Shown here: positions 34,171 to 44,389 of the stretch, piece after piece | How positions within the stretch are numbered: position 1 is the stretch's first letter | Layout: the number at the start of each line of letters is the position of its first letter | Source: Gramella sp. KN1008 | Lineage (GTDB): Bacteria > Bacteroidota > Bacteroidia > Flavobacteriales > Flavobacteriaceae | Direction of reading: 5' to 3' | Length of the DNA stretch: 64,000 nucleotides | Assembly: GCF_004332155.1 (NCBI RefSeq) | Contig: NZ_SJDV01000006.1 | Coordinates: 186,001 to 250,000 of the forward strand | Translations under genes and position numbers: made by a program | The notes under the pieces: generated by a model | Databases searched by the model: none | What the model was told of the DNA's origin: nothing | The model's input: the letters and a program-made list of their open reading frames with translations, nothing else

Positions 34171-34779
34171 ATGAAATCATCTTTCAAAATTCTACCAGAA
34201 CGCGGCTCGAATTGGCGGCAGATCGCACTATTCTTTATCGCGGTAATAATTGGATTGGGTCTTTTTATGATGAGAGAGGCCAGGGTAACTTCATATCTTT
34301 CTGACGATCCCCAGGCCTGCGTTAACTGTCATGTGATGACACCTGTTTATAACAGCTGGATGAATAGCTCTCACCGGGAATGGGCCAACTGTAACGATTG
34401 TCATGTGCCTCATGATAATTTGGCAAATAAATATTTTTTCAAAGCTAAAGACGGGTTATATCACGCATCTGTATTCACAGCCAGGGCAGAGCCCGATGTG
34501 ATCAAGATGAAGGAGGCTTCACAGGAGGTAGTACAGCAAAACTGTATCCGTTGTCATGTACAACAGGTTACACAGGTTAAATACGATGGATGGATCGAAG
34601 ATCACCAGGAAAAACGAACCGGAAGGCAATGCTGGAGCTGTCACAAGCAGGTACCACACGGAAAAATCCATGGTTTACATACCGTTAAATATAATCTAGC
34701 ACCAATTCCAACCGATCAGGAAGAGATGGTTATTCCAGATTGGCTGGCAGAACAAACCACCAAAAAACCGCAAGAATGA
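34171..34779 (+). CDS. nrfH: Cytochrome c nitrite reductase, small membrane-anchored subunit
   Basis: 202 aa. One N-terminal membrane anchor (IALFFIAVIIGLGLFMM, residues about 18-34) is followed by four haem c sites: CVNCH, CNDCH, CIRCH and CWSCH. This is the NapC/NirT-type quinol dehydrogenase that passes electrons from menaquinol to NrfA. The stop codon overlaps the nrfA start (ATGA at 34776). Maturation requires the CcsBA protein encoded downstream. Confidence 0.95.
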   Translation: MKSSFKILPERGSNWRQIALFFIAVIIGLGLFMMREARVTSYLSDDPQACVNCHVMTPVYNSWMNSSHREWANCNDCHVPHDNLANKYFFKAKDGLYHASVFTARAEPDVIKMKEASQEVVQQNCIRCHVQQVTQVKYDGWIEDHQEKRTGRQCWSCHKQVPHGKIHGLHTVKYNLAPIPTDQEEMVIPDWLAEQTTKKPQE

Positions 34780-36278
34780 AAAATAAAGTCCTTTTTATTG
34801 TTACGATTATAGTTGTGTTCCTGTTAGGACTGCTCGCCTCGAGTATCATCAACAGGAAATCTGAGGCAAAATATGAATTTGTGCCCAAGGTCGAAATTGC
34901 TGAAAACGAGCCCAGAAATGAGGTGTGGGGAGAGAACTATCCAAAGGAATATCAGTCTTATCTTCAAACCAAGGATACAACCTTTAAATCCTATCAGGGA
35001 GGTTCGGCGATGATCGATGTTCTGGAAGAAGATCCTAACCTGGTAATTCTTTTTGCGGGTTACGGTTTCTCTAAGGATTATAACCAGGGACGTGGTCATG
35101 CATATGCAATTGAAGATATTCATAATACCTTAAGAACAGGTGGACCAAAAGGCGAAGGGGATGGCCCAATGCCATCTACATGCTGGACCTGTAAGAGTCC
35201 GGATGTTCCAAGATTGATGAATGAAATCGGTGTTGCAGAATTTTACAGCGGCAAATGGGCTGATAAAGGACACGAGGTAGTCAATCCAATTGGATGTGCC
35301 GACTGTCATGATCCAAAAAGCATGAAGCTTCGCATTACAAGACCTGCTCTTGTTGAAGCTTTTGATGCAATGGGTAAGGATATTAACGATGCTACTCATA
35401 ACGAGATGCGAAGCCTTGTTTGTGCCCAATGTCATGTGGAGTACTATTTCAATAAAAACCTTCCGGGCAAAGAAGGAGTTCCTTATCTCGTGTTCCCATG
35501 GAAAGAAGGAACCAGCGTGGAAGATATGGAAAGGTATTATGATAATATGGAGTTTTCAGACTGGACACACCAGTTAAGCAAGGCTCCAATGTTAAAGGCT
35601 CAGCATCCTGGCTATGAGACTTTCGTGACAGGTGTGCATGCCGATAGAGGCGTGTCCTGTGCAGATTGCCATATGCCTTATAAGAGCGAAGGTGGACAAA
35701 AATTCACCGATCATCATATTCAGTCTCCGCTTAACAATACCTCAAATGCATGCCAGGTATGTCACAGGGAGGAGTCTAAGAAACTCATTGCGAACGTTTA
35801 CGAAAGACAGAAAAAAGCATCTGAAAACAGGTTGAAACTGGAGGATCTTCTGGTAAGAGCTCATCTTGAAGCTAAAAAGTGCTGGGAGCTGGGTGCTACC
35901 GAAGAGCAAATGAAAGATATACTTACAGATATACGTCACGCACAATGGCGCTGGGATTTTTCAGCTGCAGCGCATGGAGCTTCCTTCCATTCTCCGGTGG
36001 AGATCGCAAGGGTAATTGGTGGCGGACTTGTAAAAGCTCAGGACGCCAGACTTAAGCTAAGTCGTGTCCTGGCAGACCTTGGTCATAATAAACCGGTTGA
36101 AATGCCCGATATTGATACCAAAGAAAAAGCCCAGAAATATATAGGTCTTGATATGGAAAAACTTGAAGCGGAAAAGGAAAGCTTCAAGGAAAATCTTCTT
36201 CCTAAATGGATGGAAAGAGCCAAAGAACGTCAAGCTGAAATGGATATTAAAAAAGCGGTTACTTCGACAGAAGACTAA
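34776..36278 (+). CDS. nrfA: Ammonia-forming cytochrome c nitrite reductase, catalytic subunit
   Basis: 500 aa from the ATG at 34776, which overlaps the nrfH stop by ATGA; an upstream in-frame start at 34740 is less likely. The N-terminus is a signal anchor (VLFIVTIIVVFLLGLLASS). The diagnostic active-site haem CWTCK is at about residue 133. Four more CxxCH sites follow: CADCH, CAQCH, CADCH and CQVCH. The enzyme reduces nitrite to ammonium with six electrons in the periplasm. A terminator at 36300 follows. Confidence 0.97.
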   Translation: MKNKVLFIVTIIVVFLLGLLASSIINRKSEAKYEFVPKVEIAENEPRNEVWGENYPKEYQSYLQTKDTTFKSYQGGSAMIDVLEEDPNLVILFAGYGFSKDYNQGRGHAYAIEDIHNTLRTGGPKGEGDGPMPSTCWTCKSPDVPRLMNEIGVAEFYSGKWADKGHEVVNPIGCADCHDPKSMKLRITRPALVEAFDAMGKDINDATHNEMRSLVCAQCHVEYYFNKNLPGKEGVPYLVFPWKEGTSVEDMERYYDNMEFSDWTHQLSKAPMLKAQHPGYETFVTGVHADRGVSCADCHMPYKSEGGQKFTDHHIQSPLNNTSNACQVCHREESKKLIANVYERQKKASENRLKLEDLLVRAHLEAKKCWELGATEEQMKDILTDIRHAQWRWDFSAAAHGASFHSPVEIARVIGGGLVKAQDARLKLSRVLADLGHNKPVEMPDIDTKEKAQKYIGLDMEKLEAEKESFKENLLPKWMERAKERQAEMDIKKAVTSTED

Positions 36279-36299
36279 AAATAAAGATTGATTAACTGT

Positions 36300-36336
36300 A
36301 GAGGCACCTTCTGAAACAAAGGTGTCTCTATATTTT
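36300..36336 (+). terminator. Terminator after nrfHA
   Basis: AGAGGCACCTT (36300-36310) pairs with AAGGTGTCTCT (36319-36329) with one G-U pair, followed by ATATTTTATAG. The T-run is imperfect, so read-through into ccsBA is possible. Confidence 0.55.
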
Positions 36337-36356
36337 ATAGAGTAAAAGAAATTGCA

Positions 36357-39300
36357 ATGAAAAAGTTATACAGGATCTTTGCCTCCCCGGTACTGGCCAT
36401 AATATTGTTGTTTGCATATGCCGTGGCGATGGCGGTCGCTACTTTCGTGGAAAACGATTTTGGAACTTCAACGGCCTGGCAGCTTATCTATGATTCCCTA
36501 TGGTTTGAATTGATCATGCTGGGACTGGGACTGAGCTTCGCTGCAAATATTTTTAAATATAACCTCTGGAGAAAGGAAAAATGGCCGATCCTCTTATTCC
36601 ATCTCGCCTTTATAGTGATCCTTCTTGGGGCGGGAATTACCCGGTATACTTCCTATGGCGGAATTATGCGTATTCGTGAAGGCGCAACCTCCAATACCAT
36701 AATTTCAGATGCCAATTTTCTGAAGTTCACCCTAAGTGATAATAATGATTCAAAGACTCTTGAAAAGCGTATTAATTTCTCTCCGATTGGTGATAATGAT
36801 TTTTCCATTGAAACTGACTTCAACGGTGAGCCTGTAAGCGTTAGCTATAATGAATTTGTAGCCGATGCCGTACCTGAAATAGTTGATGATACTGAAGACG
36901 GAAGACCTATGCTTCAAATGGTAGTTTCGGCAGGGAGCCGGCGCCAGACCGTTTTCCTTGAAAAGGGGGAAATTGAGAATATTGGCGAGCACAATCATTT
37001 GGTTGGCTTCGAGGCAGACCAGGAGGGAGTGATCAATATTATTGAAGAGAATGGGAGTTTTAAAATAAGGTCTCCACGGAATCTTGGAACCTTTGTTATG
37101 GCTACCGAAACTGCCGGAACCCTGGCAAAGGATAGTTTACATACCATGCCCTTACGTACTTTGTACAGAGATGGAGACGCTTCATTCGTTCCTTTGTCCT
37201 ACCATCCTAAAGCTGCCATTAAACTGGTAAGCGAATCTGAAAAACCTAAAGACAATGATGAGATCAAAGATGATGCGCTCATTTTGAATGTGAAGGTGGG
37301 AGAGCAAGAAGAAGAGGTCAGCCTGCTCTATCGGGAAGGTTTTCTGCCTTCTCAGCATGAAGTGGAGGTGAATGGGACTCAAGTGATCCTGTCTTATGGT
37401 TCGAAGGCTCTTACCACTCCTTTTGCCATTCAGCTTGAAGATTTTCAGCTGGAACGCTATCCTGGATCCACGAGTCCGTCATCATATGCAAGTGAAGTGA
37501 AGGTGCTGGACGACGGAAAGGAAATACCACATCGCATCTATATGAACAATGTACTGGATTACGAAGGCTACAGGTTTTTCCAGGCAAGTTATGATACCGA
37601 TGAAAAGGGAACGGTGCTGGCGGTGAATCACGATGCCCCGGGCACCTATGTTACCTATGCAGGGTATTTTCTCATGATGATCGGGATGTTCTTTACGCTC
37701 TTCGGAAGGGCTTCAAGGTTCACCCAGATTAATAAGAAACTAAAGAAAATGAAGACGCTAAGCATGTTGCTTTTGCTTCTGGGGCTTTCTGCCGGAATGC
37801 AGGCTCAGGAATCTCACCCTGAGATCACCATAGATATTATTGAAGACCAGGCTGTGAATGAACAACATGCCGAAATGTTCGGAAGACTCATGGTTCAGGA
37901 TCTGGATGGACGTATTAAACCTGTTAATACCCTGGCATCAGAATTCTTAAGAAAACTCACCCGGAAGCCCTACTTCAAATTCAGCAAGGAAGGAGGAACC
38001 ATAAGCTTAAGTGCAGACCAGGCATTTCTGGCAATGCATACTTCTCCCAATGTGTGGCAGTATATCCCCTTGATCAAAATAGACAGGGATAAGGCAGGAG
38101 GCGCTTTTTCGGCACTGGAGTTCAGTGAAAACGGGATGGTCTCCTTTGCCCAGCTACTTGACGAGGACGGAAATTATATGCTTGCAAAGGCAATAGAGGA
38201 TGCAAATCAGAAAAAACCGGCAGAACGTAACGAGTTGGACAAGGAGGTGATCAAGGTAGACGAACGTTTCAATATTCTATATAATGTTTTTGCGGGTCAT
38301 TATCTCAAAATATTTCCTAACAGTAATGATGATACCAATAAATGGTATAGTCCTACTCATGACTTTAATGACTTTCCAGTAGAGGATACCCGTTTTGCGA
38401 AAGGAATAATTCCGGGTTATTTTAATGATGTAAAGAACAGGGATTGGGCCGCTGCCAGTGAAAAACTGTCTTATATCAAGAAGTTCCAGGATGTTCTGGG
38501 AGTTGATATAATTCCCAGCCGCAAGCGTGTGGAAGCCGAGATATGGTACAATGAGCTGAATCTCAATTTCTGGTTATTCCAAATTTATTTCACCGTTGGA
38601 GCCATACTTTTATTGCTGGCCATTGTAAAGATCTTTATAAAAAATAAAGCGATAGAGATTGCGTGGAATACTTTGATCCTGATAACGCTTATCAGCTTTC
38701 TGACTTTTACCGGCAATATCATTTTACGCTGGTATGTAGCCCAGCATGCGCCATGGAGTAATGGCTATGAAATGCTGGTCTTTGTAGCCTGGACGCTACT
38801 GCTTTGCGGATTGCTTACCTTCAGAAAATCTGATTTCGCCCTGCCTCTCGCTACTCTCTTTACCGGAGCCCTTTTATTTGTTAGTTATCTGGACTGGCTG
38901 AATCCTGAGATCACCAATTTGATGCCCGTGCTTAAATCATCTTTCTGGTTGAAAGTTCACGTGGCAACTATTGTGAGTAGTTATGCGCCTTTGGCACTTT
39001 CAGCAATTCTGGGCTTAATGGCTCTGCTGCTGATAATTTTCAGAACTCCGGGCTCCCAGAAAAGGATCAATGTCAAGATCAGGGAAATCACTTATATCAA
39101 CGAGATATCCATGACCATAGGGTTGTTTGTACTGGCTGTAGGGACCTTCCTTGGCGGGGTCTGGGCTAATGAGTCCTGGGGCCGTTACTGGGCGTGGGAT
39201 CCCAAGGAGACCTGGGCGCTTATAAGTATCATCGTATACACAGTGGTATTGCACCTGCGCTTTATTCCGGCATTACGAGGTAGATTCGTGCTCAATGCAG

Positions 39301-39500
39301 TGAGTGTTTTTGCCTTTGGTTCTATAATTATGACCTCTTTCGGGGTTAACTATTATTTATCCGGGTTGCATAGTTATGCGGCTGGAGATCCGCTACCCAT
39401 ACCTTCATTTATTTATGTGATCGTTGCGGCTCTCACAGCCATTGCGATCCTTGCGTTTTTCAGGGACAGGAACTACAGGAAGTCACGACTTTCAGCCTAA
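36357..39500 (+). CDS. ccsA: Cytochrome c synthase CcsBA (ResB-ResC fusion)
   Basis: 1047 aa. The N-terminal half is ResB/CcsB-like: several membrane helices from residue 1 to about 110, a large periplasmic domain, then another helix near 430. A periplasmic segment begins near residue 480, right after an internal helix MLLLLLGLSAGMQAQ that looks like a signal peptide. The C-terminal about 350 residues are CcsA/CcmC-like with several helices and the haem-binding WWD-type motif WANESWGRYWAWDPKETW. The protein exports haem and attaches it to CxxCH, here surely serving NrfH and NrfA just upstream. The internal signal-like helix suggests an ancestral gene fusion. Confidence 0.92.
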   Translation: MKKLYRIFASPVLAIILLFAYAVAMAVATFVENDFGTSTAWQLIYDSLWFELIMLGLGLSFAANIFKYNLWRKEKWPILLFHLAFIVILLGAGITRYTSYGGIMRIREGATSNTIISDANFLKFTLSDNNDSKTLEKRINFSPIGDNDFSIETDFNGEPVSVSYNEFVADAVPEIVDDTEDGRPMLQMVVSAGSRRQTVFLEKGEIENIGEHNHLVGFEADQEGVINIIEENGSFKIRSPRNLGTFVMATETAGTLAKDSLHTMPLRTLYRDGDASFVPLSYHPKAAIKLVSESEKPKDNDEIKDDALILNVKVGEQEEEVSLLYREGFLPSQHEVEVNGTQVILSYGSKALTTPFAIQLEDFQLERYPGSTSPSSYASEVKVLDDGKEIPHRIYMNNVLDYEGYRFFQASYDTDEKGTVLAVNHDAPGTYVTYAGYFLMMIGMFFTLFGRASRFTQINKKLKKMKTLSMLLLLLGLSAGMQAQESHPEITIDIIEDQAVNEQHAEMFGRLMVQDLDGRIKPVNTLASEFLRKLTRKPYFKFSKEGGTISLSADQAFLAMHTSPNVWQYIPLIKIDRDKAGGAFSALEFSENGMVSFAQLLDEDGNYMLAKAIEDANQKKPAERNELDKEVIKVDERFNILYNVFAGHYLKIFPNSNDDTNKWYSPTHDFNDFPVEDTRFAKGIIPGYFNDVKNRDWAAASEKLSYIKKFQDVLGVDIIPSRKRVEAEIWYNELNLNFWLFQIYFTVGAILLLLAIVKIFIKNKAIEIAWNTLILITLISFLTFTGNIILRWYVAQHAPWSNGYEMLVFVAWTLLLCGLLTFRKSDFALPLATLFTGALLFVSYLDWLNPEITNLMPVLKSSFWLKVHVATIVSSYAPLALSAILGLMALLLIIFRTPGSQKRINVKIREITYINEISMTIGLFVLAVGTFLGGVWANESWGRYWAWDPKETWALISIIVYTVVLHLRFIPALRGRFVLNAVSVFAFGSIIMTSFGVNYYLSGLHSYAAGDPLPIPSFIYVIVAALTAIAILAFFRDRNYRKSRLSA

Positions 39501-39679
39501 TAGGCATGGAGTAGAACAATAATGGTATTGAAACACCCAAAACTTTTACTATAAAATAGACTTATTTCCTGCAATTCCTTGAAATATGCAGATGGATTTT
39601 ATCCTAAATGATCAAAGTCATATTTATCTATTGAATATGTGTCAATATTTGCTAATCAAAAAAAATAATTCAATCTCTC

Positions 39680-40957
39680 ATGACTAATCCTACCTTTAAA
39701 CTATTACTGGTATTTCTGTTAATAGTAAATGCAGCTGTTGCACAGACTTTTGAAGCCGATGCTGATGTAAGGGCCCGTTTTGAATACCGCCATGGTTTTA
39801 ATAATCTTTTTCCCGATAATGCCGATCCGGCTGCCTTCGTACAGCAGCGAACCAGGTTGAATTTGGGGTATGCGACTGAAAAATTGAAGTTGTTCATAGC
39901 CGTACAGGATGTAAGCACCTGGGGAGACACCCGCCAGATCCTACCGGTAGATGGTAATGATTCCTTTTCATTATTTCAGGCCTATGCTTTGTTGAACTTC
40001 AATGAAAACTGGTCAACAAAGGTGGGGAGACAGTCCATTTCTTATGATAACCAGCGAATATTTGGTGGATTAGACTGGGCTATGCAGGGACGTTTTCATG
40101 ATGCAGCCATTCTGAAGTACCAAAAGGATGGTTTTAATATGGATCTGGGAGCGGCATATAGTCAGGAAAAACCGGTAAACGAAGGAAATGCTTACCTCAT
40201 ATCCGGATTTTTTACTTATAAGACCATGCAATATGCATATCTGAAGAAAGCCTGGGAAAAAAGTTCTGCAAGTTTTCTGTTCCTGAATAACGGTTTTCAG
40301 GATTATACAGGTCCAGATAATGACATCCCTGAAGGTGTTTACTATCGCCACACTATGGGAAGTTATTTCGAATTCCCCATACAAAATGTGAAAATGGCCG
40401 GTAGTGCATACTATCAGTTCGGAAAAGCCAATGGCACTACCGATCTTTCAGCCTACGAGCTTTCACTGGAGGCTACTTTTAAACCCGGAAGTACTCTCTT
40501 TGGACTTGGAATGGAAATGTTAAGCGGAACCGATCAGGAAGGTGATTCCAGGAACAGGTCATTCTTCCCTTTATACGGGACCAATCATAAGTTCAATGGC
40601 TTTATGGACTACTTTTACGTAGGGAATCATGCCAATAATGTTGGTTTGAACGATATGTATGCTAAAGCGGTTTTTGATACCGGGGAGAAATCGAATCTTT
40701 TGCTAAAAACTCATTATTTCATGTCTAATGCTGAACTACAGAATGATGCTGATAGGTATCTGGGAACCGAAGTGGATCTTGTCTACACTAATAATATCAT
40801 GAAATATGTGAAGTTGGGCATGGGTTATTCCCATATGTTCGCCTCAGATAGTATGAGTTTGATTAAGGGAGGCAGACCAAACGATAACACTAATAACTGG
40901 GCCTGGGTTCAGCTAATCGTTAATCCTAAATTATTCACAGTAGATTTTAACAAGTAG
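39680..40957 (+). CDS. Outer-membrane beta-barrel porin (alginate-export-like)
   Basis: 425 aa. The signal peptide is cleaved after VAQ (about residue 22). The mature protein alternates amphipathic strands typical of a 14-18-strand barrel: DVRARFEYRHGF, RTRLNLGYATEKLKLFIAVQDV, WSTKVGRQSISYD and, at the end, WVQLIVNPKLFTVDFNK. The layout resembles the alginate-export porin family often found next to nrfHA in Bacteroidota. Likely substrates are small anions such as nitrite, but the sequence does not prove it. A strong terminator follows at 40992. Confidence 0.8.
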   Translation: MTNPTFKLLLVFLLIVNAAVAQTFEADADVRARFEYRHGFNNLFPDNADPAAFVQQRTRLNLGYATEKLKLFIAVQDVSTWGDTRQILPVDGNDSFSLFQAYALLNFNENWSTKVGRQSISYDNQRIFGGLDWAMQGRFHDAAILKYQKDGFNMDLGAAYSQEKPVNEGNAYLISGFFTYKTMQYAYLKKAWEKSSASFLFLNNGFQDYTGPDNDIPEGVYYRHTMGSYFEFPIQNVKMAGSAYYQFGKANGTTDLSAYELSLEATFKPGSTLFGLGMEMLSGTDQEGDSRNRSFFPLYGTNHKFNGFMDYFYVGNHANNVGLNDMYAKAVFDTGEKSNLLLKTHYFMSNAELQNDADRYLGTEVDLVYTNNIMKYVKLGMGYSHMFASDSMSLIKGGRPNDNTNNWAWVQLIVNPKLFTVDFNK

Positions 40958-40991
40958 AATAGTTTAACTACCATACAGAAAATAATATTTA

Positions 40992-41028
40992 AAACCCTGG
41001 AAATTACTTCCGGGGTTTTTCTTTTTTA
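40992..41028 (+). terminator. Terminator after the porin gene
   Basis: AAACCCTGGAA (40992-41002) pairs with TTCCGGGGTTT (41008-41018) with one G-U pair, followed by TTCTTTTTT. Confidence 0.8.
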
Positions 41029-41189
41029 GACTCTGAAATTAGGAAAAGACAGACTCGATTAGTTTAAAATGTGGGTTTTCAAAAAAAGCTTCTCTTAATT
41101 TTTCAGAATCAGGATTCATTTGCAATAAAATTGAAGATCAGGCTGGTATCTTATGGAATTTATTAGTAATTTTTGAAAAAATTAAGGTC

Positions 41190-41654
41190 ATGGCGGAATT
41201 TAGTTTAAGAATTAATGGCAAGAGCCATACGGTTGAGGCAGCACCTGATACACCCCTGCTTTGGGTATTACGGGATCATTTAAAACTCGTAGGGACAAAA
41301 TATGGCTGCGGGATAGCCCAGTGTGGTGCCTGTACTGTCCATCTCGATGGAACTGCAATCAGATCCTGTCAGCTACCCGTTTCATCTGCTGAAGATAGCG
41401 AGATCACTACAATTGAGGGTCTTTCGGAAAATGGAGATCATCCTGTACAAAAAGCCTGGTTGGAGCATGACGTGCCACAATGTGGCTATTGCCAGGCAGG
41501 GCAGATAATGTCTGCGGCTGCCTTATTGGAACGTAATCCTTCTCCAAGCGATGAGGAAATTGAGTCTGCCATGAATGGGAATATTTGCCGTTGTGGAACG
41601 TATACCAGGATCAAAGCAGCTATAAAAACAGCCTCGAATTCTAAGATAGCCTAA
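41190..41654 (+). CDS. iorA: Molybdenum hydroxylase, [2Fe-2S] subunit (isoquinoline 1-oxidoreductase alpha type)
   Basis: 154 aa, normal for the small subunit. The plant-type [2Fe-2S] cluster ligands appear in [13 protein letters not shown] followed by SCQLP, and the second cluster in [11 protein letters not shown] and NICRCGTY. Together they wire the molybdenum site to an acceptor. No FAD subunit gene follows, so electrons probably leave through a cytochrome or another carrier. The large subunit begins 25 bp downstream. Confidence 0.92.
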   Translation: MAEFSLRINGKSHTVEAAPDTPLLWVLRDHLKLVGTKYGCGIAQCGACTVHLDGTAIRSCQLPVSSAEDSEITTIEGLSENGDHPVQKAWLEHDVPQCGYCQAGQIMSAAALLERNPSPSDEEIESAMNGNICRCGTYTRIKAAIKTASNSKIA

Positions 41655-41679
41655 GCAGTTGAATTAAAAGCACAAAACA

Positions 41680-43956
41680 ATGAGTAAAGTAAGAACAGGA
41701 ATTGGAAGAAGGTCTTTTATCAAAAGTGTTTCGATTGCAGGAGGCGGACTGATGATTGGCTTTAACTGGATGGCATGTAAAAGAGCTGCGGAAGATGGCT
41801 CAGAGGAGATGGTCATGGAAATGCCCGATGAATGGTTTGAGCTGAACGGGTATTTGAAAATTGGAGACAACGGAATTGTAACTATTTATTCCCCAAACCC
41901 GGAGATAGGTCAGAATGTAAAAACTTCAATGCCTATGATCGTTGCTGAAGAGCTGGATGTGGACTGGGACAATGTGATCGTGGAACAGGCGCCGCTGAAT
42001 ACAGATATTTTTACGCGTCAGTTGGCCGGAGGTAGCCAGTCTATACGTCAGGGTTGGGAATCATTGAGAACAGCCGGGGCTACAGCCAGGCAAATGTTGT
42101 TGACGGCTGCCGCGAATGAATGGGAAGTGCCTATTTCTGAACTTTCAGTAGAAAAAGGGATGATTAATCATAAGGGCAGTAAAAGATCTATCGGTTATGG
42201 AGAGATCGCCAAAGCTGCCGCTCAGATCGAGGTTCCGGAAGAAGTTGAGCTTAAGAACAATGATGATTTTAAGATCATTGGAACCTCAAGAAAGAATGTG
42301 GATGCGAAAAAGATCGTAACCGGCCAGCCACTTTATGGTCTGGATACATATAAAGACGGAATGCTTATCGCGATGGTGGTGCAGCCACCGGCCTTCGGAA
42401 TGGAGTTTAAGTCCATGGATGCAGAAAGAGTAAAGGAAATGCCGGGCATTACTGACGTTTTTACCATAGACACCTATCCTGAAGACATGGAAAAGGAATG
42501 GAGCGATGTAGCTGCATTTTCCAAACTGGTCGTAATTGTAGGTGAATCAACCTGGCAGGTCATGGAGGCTAAGAAAGAGCTGAAGGTAGAGTGGGATCTG
42601 AACCCCGAGCTCACCAAACAGGTGGAGATCCTTGAAAAATCTGCGGGGATGGATGATGTTAGCGGATTGGAAAGCACTGATATCCATACTTCCTTAATGG
42701 CCGAGATCGGTTCTAAGAATGCTGAAGTAGTAAGGCGTGACGGTGATCCTGAAAAGGCTTTTCAGAACGCTTCGCGAGTAATAGAGCGTACCTACACCTG
42801 TCCCTTCCTGGCACATAACTGTATGGAGCCTATGAACTTTTTCGCTGATGCAACCGATGAAAAGGCTGAATTATACGGGCCTATCCAGACTCCTGAGTTT
42901 GCAGAAAAAAGTGTGAATAAGAGACTGGGTCTGGAACTTGAGGATATAGATATTCAAATGAGCCGTATGGGTGGAGGTTTTGGCCGCAGGCTTTACGGGC
43001 ACTTCCTGGTAGAAGCAGCGGTGATCTCCCAGAAAATGGGAAAACCTATAAAACTTGTTTATACCCGGGAAGATGATATGACCAATGGCGTGTATCGTCC
43101 CGCCTATCATGTGACCTATCGCGCAGCACTTGACGGCAATAATAAACTTACCGCTTTTCATGTGAATGCAGGAGGTATTCCTGAAAGCCCGCTTTTTGCC
43201 AATCGTTTCCCTGCGGGAGCAATAGATAATTACCTGGCTGAAAGCTGGACGCTTGAATCCAATATCTCGGTTGGTGCATTCAGAGCTCCGAGATCTAATT
43301 TTATTGCTGGGGCAGAGCAGTCATTTCTGGATGAACTGGCTGAAGAAATGGGGCAGGATCCTATTCAGTTTCGTCTGGATTTATTGGACCGGGCTAAGAA
43401 AGACCCGGTTGGAGAAGAGAACGATTATGACGCGGCCCGTTATGCAGGAGTTCTTGAAATGGTAAGAGATAAGGCTGGATGGGAGAATGGAAATTCCTCA
43501 AAAGCTCGCGGAGTTTCCGCTTATTATTGTCATAATTCCTATGTAGCTCAGATCCTTGATATGACGGTCGAAAATAATGAGCCTTTGATCGATAAGGTAA
43601 CCTGTGCCGTGGATTGCGGTATTGTAGTGAATCCTGATGCCGCGAAGAACATGGTGGAAGGAGGAACTATTGATGGTATTGGTCATGCGCTTTACAGTGA
43701 GATGACCTTTAAAGAAGGAATACCACAGCAGAGCAATTTCGATAAATACAGGCTTATCCGCCACAGGGAAGCACCCACAACTATAGACGTACATTTTGTG
43801 GATAACGGAATAGATCCAACCGGATTAGGTGAGCCGCCATTCCCGCCTATCATGGGAGCTCTGGCAAATGCTTTATATAAGGCAACCGGAAAAAGATTTT
43901 ATAAACAGCCGTTTATTTCACAAATGAATGGTGAAACCAAAGAGCTAAAGACCTGA
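41680..43956 (+). CDS. iorB: Molybdenum hydroxylase, molybdopterin-binding subunit (isoquinoline 1-oxidoreductase beta type)
   Basis: 758 aa. A twin-arginine signal is present (GRRSFIKSVSIAGGG, residues about 9-23), so the enzyme is folded in the cytoplasm and exported. The N-terminal half holds the substrate-channel domains, with NPEIGQNVKTSMPMIVAEEL. The molybdopterin domains have MGGGFGRR near residue 425, GAFRAPRSN near 530 and the catalytic region GLGEPPFPPIMGALANAL with its Glu near 715. The real substrate of flavobacterial members is unknown; N-heterocycles or aldehydes are family guesses. All maturation genes follow downstream. Confidence 0.9.
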   Translation: MSKVRTGIGRRSFIKSVSIAGGGLMIGFNWMACKRAAEDGSEEMVMEMPDEWFELNGYLKIGDNGIVTIYSPNPEIGQNVKTSMPMIVAEELDVDWDNVIVEQAPLNTDIFTRQLAGGSQSIRQGWESLRTAGATARQMLLTAAANEWEVPISELSVEKGMINHKGSKRSIGYGEIAKAAAQIEVPEEVELKNNDDFKIIGTSRKNVDAKKIVTGQPLYGLDTYKDGMLIAMVVQPPAFGMEFKSMDAERVKEMPGITDVFTIDTYPEDMEKEWSDVAAFSKLVVIVGESTWQVMEAKKELKVEWDLNPELTKQVEILEKSAGMDDVSGLESTDIHTSLMAEIGSKNAEVVRRDGDPEKAFQNASRVIERTYTCPFLAHNCMEPMNFFADATDEKAELYGPIQTPEFAEKSVNKRLGLELEDIDIQMSRMGGGFGRRLYGHFLVEAAVISQKMGKPIKLVYTREDDMTNGVYRPAYHVTYRAALDGNNKLTAFHVNAGGIPESPLFANRFPAGAIDNYLAESWTLESNISVGAFRAPRSNFIAGAEQSFLDELAEEMGQDPIQFRLDLLDRAKKDPVGEENDYDAARYAGVLEMVRDKAGWENGNSSKARGVSAYYCHNSYVAQILDMTVENNEPLIDKVTCAVDCGIVVNPDAAKNMVEGGTIDGIGHALYSEMTFKEGIPQQSNFDKYRLIRHREAPTTIDVHFVDNGIDPTGLGEPPFPPIMGALANALYKATGKRFYKQPFISQMNGETKELKT

Positions 43957-43972
43957 TGGAATTCTTTCTGGT

Positions 43973-44311
43973 ATGAAGAAGATCAAATTCAAATGCTGGG
44001 TGGAGAATGATGGTGGGAAGTTTTATGGTCCGGGACCTAATGAGCTTATAAAGCAAATTCAGAAAGAAGGTTCGTTGTCTAAAGCTGCTGGAAAAATGAA
44101 TATGTCATACCGGAAAGCCTGGGATATTGTTCAGCGATTAAATGATAATTCTGGAGAACTATTCGTTATTCTGAAAAAGGGAGGGCAGCATGGAGGAGGA
44201 GCTGAAGTTACCTCTTATGCGCTGGAGGTGATGAGGGAGTATGAAAAAATGGAAAAGCATTTCTGTGAGCTCGCTAAGGAACAAAATGAATTCATAAAGC
44301 TTTTAAAATAA
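43973..44311 (+). CDS. ModE-like winged-helix regulator (DNA-binding part only)
   Basis: 112 aa. The segment KQIQKEGSLSKAAGKMNMSYRKAWDIVQRLN (read in parts) is the winged helix of the ModE/LysR type, and the end KKGGQHGGGAEVTSYAL matches the ModE wing. The C-terminal molybdate-binding TOBE repeats are missing, so molybdate sensing is absent or handled otherwise. It is 17 bp after iorB and 79 bp before the cysteine desulfurase gene. It probably controls this molybdenum cluster. Confidence 0.85.
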   Translation: MKKIKFKCWVENDGGKFYGPGPNELIKQIQKEGSLSKAAGKMNMSYRKAWDIVQRLNDNSGELFVILKKGGQHGGGAEVTSYALEVMREYEKMEKHFCELAKEQNEFIKLLK

Positions 44312-44389
44312 AATTGAGGGCTGAGGTTTTTCTTAGGATTTCATTAAATTGGATATCGATATATAAGTAAATACATAACGCTTTTTTAA

